A program made the translations under genes and the position numbers. The notes under the pieces are model-generated. The model did no database searches. It was not told the DNA's origin and worked only from the letters and a program-made list of their open reading frames with translations. Below are positions 35,194 to 40,476 of a DNA stretch of 40,476 bases, one piece after another; positions within the stretch are counted from its first letter, which is position 1, and each line of letters opens with the position of its first letter. Source of the stretch: Acidimicrobiia bacterium (GTDB lineage Bacteria > Actinomycetota > Acidimicrobiia > Acidimicrobiales > SZUA-35); contig QIKW01000034.1 of assembly GCA_003231975.1 (NCBI GenBank), positions 1 through 40,476 of the forward strand. Reading direction: 5' to 3'.

Positions 35194-36624
35194 ATGAGTA
35201 CCGCATCACAAACGGGCATTGAAGTTGCAACCGAAGTTCAAGCTGGAGCCTTGTCTGCTCGTGAGGCGGTGGCAAGCTCGCTGGCCAGGATTGACGAAGC
35301 GAATGAGCAACTCGGTGCGTTCACCTTCGTCGCCGCCGACGAAGCCTTGGCCGCCGCCGACGCAGTAGACCGAAGGCTGGCAGCCGGAGAGGTGTTGCCG
35401 TTGGCCGGAGTGCCAATTGGGGTGAAGGAGCTGGACCATGTCGAGGGTTGGCCGGACACCTCAGGCAGTGCGTTATTTGCCGATCGGATTTCAACCAGGT
35501 CCGACACTCACGTGGAGCGCTTGCGGTCGGCCGGTGCGGTGATGGTCGGGCTAACCGCGGCCAGCGAATTCGGGATCACCGCATACACCCATCATCGCGC
35601 CCGCAACGTCACAGCCAGGAACCCCTGGAACTTGGAGAACTCTGCAGGTGGATCCTCTGGTGGCTCGGCCGCCGCAGTTGCGGCTGGTTTGGTGCCCATC
35701 GCAACCGGGGGTGACGGTGGGGGCTCCATTCGGCTTCCTGCTGCTCTGTGCGGCCTGGTCGGACCGAAGATGGCGGTTGGCCGCACCCCGCGACGAGTTC
35801 GCGATCTGTGGACAACCGCAACACTAGGTCCGCTGGCAACAACCGTGGCGGACGCGGCCCGCTATCTGGATGTCACGGTAGGCCCCGACGGCTTTGACCG
35901 AAACGAGCTTCCGCACCCTGGCCTGTCATATGAAGCGCTGCTAGACCAGCCGCTTATAGAGCCCAAGGATCGCCCGTTGCGGGCGGCGTGGGTGTCTGGC
36001 TTTGGATTCTCAACCGTTGAGCAAGAAGTTCTTGGCCTCGCCGAGGCCGCGGCCCGCACCCTGGTTGATCAATGCGGAATCGAATGGGTTGATCTAAATA
36101 TGGCGTTTCCAGATCCGTCAGCCGCGTGGAGCCTGATAGGAGCGGCTGGCTTTCTCCGGTCGGTTGGCGAAGCTGGGCCGCTGACCGAAATTGATTCCGC
36201 GAAGCTAAGCCTCGAAGGCAACTGGGCACTTCAGGGCGCACCGCTGGTGGATGCGTCAAGCACCGCCAGGGCCCTCAGCCGTATCGCCGAGGTCGCAGAT
36301 GCTGTGGAGGCCGCTTTTGCCGAAGTGGATCTGATTCTGTGCCCGGCAGCAGCGGTATCAACTGTGCCTGCCGGGGGCCCGCTGCCAACAACGATTGACG
36401 GCCAAGAGGTGAAGCCGGCAGCCATTGCCCACTTCACCATCCCATTTAATCTAAGCGGTCACCCCGGAATCAGTGTTCCGGCCGGTCTCACAACGGCTGG
36501 CAATCCTGTTGGTCTACAGATCGCAGGCCGCCGTTTCAGTGAAGCATTGCTGTTTCAGTTGGCAGCCCGTCACGAGCACCTGGCTCCGTGGCCCCGCCAC
36601 GCCATCGCCAACGGCACAATTTGA
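35194..36624 (+). CDS. Amidase signature family hydrolase
   Basis: 476-aa amidase with the Ser-cisSer-Lys triad: Lys78 in IGVKELD, cis-Ser154 in the GGSSGGS loop and nucleophile Ser178 in DGGGSIRLPA. The C-terminus has the family NLSGHPGISVPAGLT. It resembles GatA and indole-acetamide/nylon-type amidases. gatB and gatC are not adjacent, so a role in transamidation of tRNA is not supported; more likely a catabolic amidase. No signal peptide. Substrate unknown. ATG at 35194 without strong ribosome-binding site. Confidence 0.9.
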   Translation: MSTASQTGIEVATEVQAGALSAREAVASSLARIDEANEQLGAFTFVAADEALAAADAVDRRLAAGEVLPLAGVPIGVKELDHVEGWPDTSGSALFADRISTRSDTHVERLRSAGAVMVGLTAASEFGITAYTHHRARNVTARNPWNLENSAGGSSGGSAAAVAAGLVPIATGGDGGGSIRLPAALCGLVGPKMAVGRTPRRVRDLWTTATLGPLATTVADAARYLDVTVGPDGFDRNELPHPGLSYEALLDQPLIEPKDRPLRAAWVSGFGFSTVEQEVLGLAEAAARTLVDQCGIEWVDLNMAFPDPSAAWSLIGAAGFLRSVGEAGPLTEIDSAKLSLEGNWALQGAPLVDASSTARALSRIAEVADAVEAAFAEVDLILCPAAAVSTVPAGGPLPTTIDGQEVKPAAIAHFTIPFNLSGHPGISVPAGLTTAGNPVGLQIAGRRFSEALLFQLAARHEHLAPWPRHAIANGTI

Positions 36625-36691
36625 AGGCCTGCATGGCTTTGGGTCCTATTTTTGGCAGGAACCGGCCCCGACTAGAACTTGGCGCCAACGC

Positions 36692-38155
36692 TCAGTTGGT
36701 CTGTCTGGCCAGGATCCGTTCCCGGCCCTCCTTGACCGCGTCTTCGATCAGCAGAGAGCGCTCGGGCCCGATCCCGCCACGAAGATCAAAGCCTGCTCTC
36801 TGAATGCTGGATGCCCCCAGCTCGCTGGCGGCGGCGGTCAAATCGTCGACAAGGCCGGTTGGGCCACAAAGGGCGACATGAACACCGACCAGCCCGTTTG
36901 GGCCGAAGGTTTCTTCCAGTACCGACGGCGTGAGGCGCTGCCCCTCGGCAGAAGAGAACGTGCGAAGCTCGATCGTTCCCTTGGCCTCGGCCTCCATCAG
37001 CTCATCGAGCATCACATCGTCAGTCTTAGACCGAACCGCGTAGAAGAGCTTCGGACGCTGTTCGAGTGCGACATCTTCATCAATCGCACTGAGGAAGGGT
37101 GTAACCCCAACCCCGCCTGCGATCCAGACGACCGGCTGGCTTGGCTTGCCGATCGGCTCGAACAGGCTGTATGGGCCCTCGACCGCAACCGAAACGCCTT
37201 TCAGGTCGGTGGCTCGCATGGCGCGGGTCCAGTCGCCAAGCTCCCGGACTATGAACCGCAGGTTCCTTTTGCGAGGGCCGGAGGCGAACGTGAAACTGTG
37301 CGGCTCGCGCAAGCCAGGAAGGTCGATCTTGATGAAGGCGAACTGGCCGGGCCGGTAGCGCATCTTTGACCCCACGGGCTCCAGCTCCAGTGTTGTGGTG
37401 GTTCCCACGTGGCGAACCGAAGCCACCCGGTAGCGGTGGCCTGGCGCCGCGATGTCTTTGCCGATCACTCGATATAGGTAGGCCGCTGTGCCAGCAACCA
37501 TGAAGCTGCCGAACCACCATCCCCAGCCCGAGCTGTTGGCGTAGGGCTTCTGGGCTGTGAAGAAATGGAAAGAGGCGAACACGAACGGCACCCCCAGAAG
37601 TTTGTGCGTCCACCGCCAGTAGCGGTAGGGCACAAGGCGAACCAGGCTGATCCCGACGAGGACGTACAGAAACGTCGCGCCGGTCTCGGCCAGGTCGGTG
37701 GCTTGGTCGGCGAGCGATTCGCTGGCACCCATGATTCCGTTCTCGATCTCGGGCTCTATCTGAACGTGCCAGTACATGAACGCAATTGCCAGAGACCCCA
37801 CCCAACGGTGCACCCGATACATCTCGTCGAGGCCACCGAAAATTGGTTCCAAAAAGCGCAGCCTGACCGCCAGCACGAAGCTCCACGCCATGAGCATGAT
37901 GGAAACTGCGCCAACGTAGAGCCCAAGCGAAACGTCGCCGTGTTCGCCAATGGCTCCTGTGAAGGCAGGCCAGGAAACCACGACCGAGATCACAACAAGT
38001 AGAGGGCCGATCCAGCCGCGATGCGGTTTGGGCATCCCGAGGCTTGGAATCCGCAGGCTCCAGTCCGATCGGCTCCCCAGCAAGGATTTCAGTGTGTCCA
38101 ACATCCAGCGATACTGACCGACCCTTGCTGAAGCACGCCTGAATTGTCCTGTCAC
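36692..38155 (-). CDS. Ferric-reductase-like transmembrane flavo-haem oxidoreductase
   Basis: Membrane electron-transfer protein, about 487 aa. The N-terminal 230 residues hold some six helices with two bis-histidine sets suited to two haems: His in YRVHRWVG and YWHVQ, then RWTHKLLG and FASFHFF. The cytoplasmic part is a ferredoxin-reductase module: FAD motif RPGQFAFIKI and EPHSFTFASGP, NAD(P)H site GGVGVTPF and VALCGPTG. Electrons probably pass from NAD(P)H through FAD and haem to an outside acceptor, metal or protein (inference). I chose GTG 38155, with AAAGG 7 bases before; ATG 38194 would overlap the kinase gene and ATG 38104 would shorten it. Last gene of the minus operon with the two-component system. 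Confidence 0.85.
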   Translation of the reverse strand: MTGQFRRASARVGQYRWMLDTLKSLLGSRSDWSLRIPSLGMPKPHRGWIGPLLVVISVVVSWPAFTGAIGEHGDVSLGLYVGAVSIMLMAWSFVLAVRLRFLEPIFGGLDEMYRVHRWVGSLAIAFMYWHVQIEPEIENGIMGASESLADQATDLAETGATFLYVLVGISLVRLVPYRYWRWTHKLLGVPFVFASFHFFTAQKPYANSSGWGWWFGSFMVAGTAAYLYRVIGKDIAAPGHRYRVASVRHVGTTTTLELEPVGSKMRYRPGQFAFIKIDLPGLREPHSFTFASGPRKRNLRFIVRELGDWTRAMRATDLKGVSVAVEGPYSLFEPIGKPSQPVVWIAGGVGVTPFLSAIDEDVALEQRPKLFYAVRSKTDDVMLDELMEAEAKGTIELRTFSSAEGQRLTPSVLEETFGPNGLVGVHVALCGPTGLVDDLTAAASELGASSIQRAGFDLRGGIGPERSLLIEDAVKEGRERILARQTN

Positions 38156-38168
38156 TAGCCTGCCTTTG

Positions 38169-39548
38169 TTAACTGGCGGTGGTTGGGAACTCAACCGCTA
38201 CGGTCGCTCCGCCTCCTGGAGTTTGCCTGATCGAGATCGTTCCGTTGTGGTCGTCGACGATTTGTTTCACTATTGCCAAGCCAAGCCCGGCGCCTCCGTC
38301 GTTGCGGGCTCTTGCTTCGTCGAGGCGGGTGAAGCGTTCAAAGACCTTCTCGCTGTCCTCCTCGGCTATTCCTGGCCCATCGTCTGCAACTTCCAAAACA
38401 ACGCTGCTGGTCTTCGTGGCGGCTTTTAGTGTCACAGCAGAAGACGCGTGGCGGGTGGCGTTGTCGGCGAGGTTTCGAACCAACCTCTGTAGGTCAGAGC
38501 TCGCCCCCTGCACGGCAGCCGGGCCAACCTCGCTGATGTTTACCGAGATGCTCTTGGTCGCAGCAATGATCTGGGCCTCGTCGAACAGCAGATCATCAAG
38601 ATGAACAGTGCCGACCTTCCGGTTCGACGCGGCCTCGGAATGGGAGGCAAGGAACAGGAGGTTGTCGATGAGGTTTCGCAGGCGTTCGCTTTCGTCGACC
38701 AGGCGCGGCTTCAGCGCTTCCCAGCCCGAGTCAGAGACATCGGCGGTGTCGACCAGTGCCCGCAGGTTGGCCAGGGGGCTCTTCAGTTCGTGGGAAGCGT
38801 CCGCAGTGAATTGTCGGAGCGACAGCTCATGGGCTTCAACTCGCTCCAGCATCTGGTTCATCGTTACCGCCAAGTCGTGAATCTCGTCTCGGCCTTCCGG
38901 CACGGGCACTCGGCCAGAAAGGTTGGAACCGGTGATCTCGGCTGTCTGTTGTCTGATGGCCTCAACTGGCCTGAGCGCCCGGCCGGTGGTGATCCACGCC
39001 AGGGCCGCCACCAGAAGGACCACAAGGGGTACAGCAGCTTGAAAGAGTCCGGTGAGACGGCCCAGAACGGCGCCAAGCTCGTCTTGCTCGGCCCCAACCA
39101 GAACCACAAGCGAGCCGTCGGCCGTAGTGGCGGCAGCAATTCTCATTGTGAAGTCTTCGATCTCGCCTTCTCCGTCGTGCTGCTCCTCGCCAACAAAGGA
39201 AACGGTGGACACACCGTTCAAGTTGGTTGGAACGGGGTTGTCGATCGGAACAATCTCGGTTCCGACCGAGACGGCAACACCATCTGGGGAACCAATCCAC
39301 ACCAACGACTCTTCTCGTAGGAGGGTTGTCAGCGAGGCGGGTTCGGTGCCTGACCCGATCAGCTGAGCGCGGTCTCGGGCTTGCAACTGGAGGGTCTGGT
39401 CAAGGTTTGTTTGAAGGCTGCGGGAAAAGACACCAAGCAGAATCAGCGCTCCGCCTATCAGGGCGACCGCAACGACTGCGGCTGAAAGAACAGCCGACCT
39501 GCCTCGCACTGTTGTGAACGGCCGCCGGAGACGGGCGAGGCTAACCAC
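38169..39548 (-). CDS. Sensor histidine kinase
   Basis: 459-aa membrane kinase, partner of the regulator just upstream. Helix 1 about 20-42, an extracytoplasmic sensor of about 125 residues, helix 2 about 168-190, then HAMP (TGRALRPVEAIRQQ). DHp with phospho-acceptor His253 in DASHELKSPL; catalytic domain with N box LVRNLADNATRHA, G1 VADDGPGI, F box VFERF and G2 GAGLGLAI. Type similar to OmpR-linked EnvZ/BaeS-class kinases. It overlaps the regulator gene by 8 bp and lies 13 bases before the oxidoreductase gene. The signal is unknown. Confidence 0.94.
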   Translation of the reverse strand: MVSLARLRRPFTTVRGRSAVLSAAVVAVALIGGALILLGVFSRSLQTNLDQTLQLQARDRAQLIGSGTEPASLTTLLREESLVWIGSPDGVAVSVGTEIVPIDNPVPTNLNGVSTVSFVGEEQHDGEGEIEDFTMRIAAATTADGSLVVLVGAEQDELGAVLGRLTGLFQAAVPLVVLLVAALAWITTGRALRPVEAIRQQTAEITGSNLSGRVPVPEGRDEIHDLAVTMNQMLERVEAHELSLRQFTADASHELKSPLANLRALVDTADVSDSGWEALKPRLVDESERLRNLIDNLLFLASHSEAASNRKVGTVHLDDLLFDEAQIIAATKSISVNISEVGPAAVQGASSDLQRLVRNLADNATRHASSAVTLKAATKTSSVVLEVADDGPGIAEEDSEKVFERFTRLDEARARNDGGAGLGLAIVKQIVDDHNGTISIRQTPGGGATVAVEFPTTAS

Positions 39549-40218
39549 CGTCCAACGCCATCTTGTAACCGGCGCCGCGGATCGTTCCGATACTTGTTCG
39601 GCCGAACGGGATGTCTACTTTCTTGCGTAGTGAGCGGATGTAGACCTCAACAATGTTCGGGTCGCCATCGAAGTTGAAGTCCCAAACGTGCTCCATGATC
39701 TTGGCCTTTGACACGACGTTTCCGCTTTCTCGCATCAGAAACTCCAAGATCGAGAACTCACGCGCCGTCAGATTCACTGCCACGGCTCCGCGCCGCACCT
39801 CATGAGTTGCAGGGTCCAGCTGCAGATCTCCCGCAGACAGAACCGTTGGCCGTTCGCTGCCCCGGCGTCGGAGCAGGGCCCGCAGCCGAGCCAACAACAC
39901 AACGAAAGAAAACGGTTTCGTGAGGTAGTCGTCTGCGCCGGTGTCCAGGCCTTCAGCCTCGTCGAGATGCCCGTCCTTTGCCGTAAGCATCAACACCGGA
40001 GTCCAGTCGTCTCGTTCCCGCAAGGTTCGGCACAGGACAAATCCGTTCACCTTGGGCAGCATTAGATCCAGGACGATGGCATCGTAGGAAACCTCGCCTG
40101 CCAGCCACAGGCCTTCCTCACCGTCGACGGCGACGTCGACGGCGAAACCCTCGGCCACCAGGCCCGCCTGAAGCGACTGTGCCATAGTCGGCTCGTCTTC
40201 AACCACGAGGATTCTCAT
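39541..40218 (-). CDS. OmpR/PhoB-family response regulator
   Basis: 225 aa. Receiver domain: MRILVVEDEP start with the acidic pair, phospho-acceptor Asp51 in VLDLMLP, Thr in LTAKDG, and Lys in YLTKPF. C-terminal winged-helix DNA-binding domain from about 125 (LQLDPATHEVRRG, EFSILEFLMRESGNVVSKAKIMEHVWD, VEVYIRSLRKKVD). It probably controls its own operon, including the 39-aa peptide and the oxidoreductase (inference). Confidence 0.95.
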   Translation of the reverse strand: MRILVVEDEPTMAQSLQAGLVAEGFAVDVAVDGEEGLWLAGEVSYDAIVLDLMLPKVNGFVLCRTLRERDDWTPVLMLTAKDGHLDEAEGLDTGADDYLTKPFSFVVLLARLRALLRRRGSERPTVLSAGDLQLDPATHEVRRGAVAVNLTAREFSILEFLMRESGNVVSKAKIMEHVWDFNFDGDPNIVEVYIRSLRKKVDIPFGRTSIGTIRGAGYKMALDGG

Positions 40219-40288
40219 TGCCGTTTACCCTATGACGGCTGACAGCCCGGCGGTCAGATCGACCACCGGGCGCATCCCGCCATCAGAC

Positions 40289-40408
40289 TCAGTCGTCGTC
40301 TGGGCCGTCGTCGTTGTCGGAGTCTTCCACGTGGCCTGGGCCGGTGGCGCCGCTTGCTGCTACCGCTGTAAGGACCGCTGCTCCCAGGGTCTTGTTCGAA
40401 CGTTTCAT
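40289..40408 (-). CDS. 39-aa secreted acidic peptide
   Basis: Small gene with ATG at 40408 and a strong ribosome-binding site (AGGAG, 7 bases before). The product begins MKRSNKTLGAAVLTAVAAS, a basic head plus short hydrophobic core like a signal peptide, with a possible cut after Ala-Ser-Gly-Ala. It ends in an acidic tail, VEDSDNDDGPDDD, with the DxDxD spacing of calcium-binding loops but no full EF-hand. It lies 70 bases upstream of the response regulator on the same strand, so it is probably the first gene of the operon. No known family. The 68 bases before it, to the window edge, contain TTGACT but no fitting -10. Confidence 0.6.
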   Translation of the reverse strand: MKRSNKTLGAAVLTAVAASGATGPGHVEDSDNDDGPDDD

Positions 40409-40476
40409 TGCCTGCTCCTGTCGCAGATCTCCCGGCCTGTCCGGAAGCTGTTCACCCACAATGAACGAGTCAAGCT

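Overview
The window is GC-rich chromosomal DNA with almost no non-coding space. It carries the conserved core of an actinobacterial genome. A WhiG-type sigma factor, an M23-like gene next to rpsB-tsf, a KhpA-type KH protein after rpsP, a small CPGC/HWH zinc-ribbon-like protein and many GTG/TTG starts all point to Actinomycetota. The long Ala/Glu-rich or acidic tails and the overall style suggest Acidimicrobiia or a relative. That last step is inference: no rRNA lies in the window to confirm it.

Layout. Positions 1-3996 (minus strand): an ABC-2 exporter operon made of a 714-aa secreted/membrane protein, an ATPase and a permease cut by the window edge. Positions 4135-10663 (plus): ffh, a PhzS-like flavin monooxygenase, a convergent small DUF6941-like gene, then the ribosome-maturation block rpsP-khpA-rimM-trmD-rplS and yraN. 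A palindrome-rich gap of about 360 bp splits rimM from trmD. Positions 10779-11290 (minus): a coupled pair, a 36-aa membrane peptide and a zinc-ribbon-like basic protein, divergent from a cytochrome c lipoprotein (11382). Positions 11945-17469 (plus): comM-dprA, whiG, and a fusion of a degenerate LytM/M23 domain to an alpha/beta hydrolase.

Positions 17631-26251 (plus): rpsB-tsf, pyrH-frr-cdsA-dxr-rseP-ispG, covering translation, ribosome recycling, CDP-diacylglycerol synthesis, two MEP-pathway enzymes and a site-2 protease. A short convergent gene (26253-26606) ends this block. Positions 26712-34556 (plus): rimP-nusA-ylxR-infB-ylxP-rbfA-truB-ribF, the classic transcription/translation-initiation operon, with a strong 11-bp hairpin before rimP. 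Positions 34567-36624: an unrecognised protein and an amidase, transcribed divergently. Positions 36692-40408 (minus): a likely operon of a 39-aa secreted acidic peptide, an OmpR-type regulator, a histidine kinase and a ferric-reductase-like transmembrane flavo-haem oxidoreductase.

Most of the window is ordinary housekeeping sequence. The parts that deserve a second look are the rimM-trmD palindrome cluster, the M23 pseudo-peptidase/hydrolase fusion, two genes below 40 codons with clear expression signals, several short hairpins beside ribosome-binding sites, the extended WhiG N-terminus, and a 14-bp tandem duplication that remodelled the dxr-rseP junction. No rRNA, tRNA, CRISPR array, prophage or insertion sequence was recognised.
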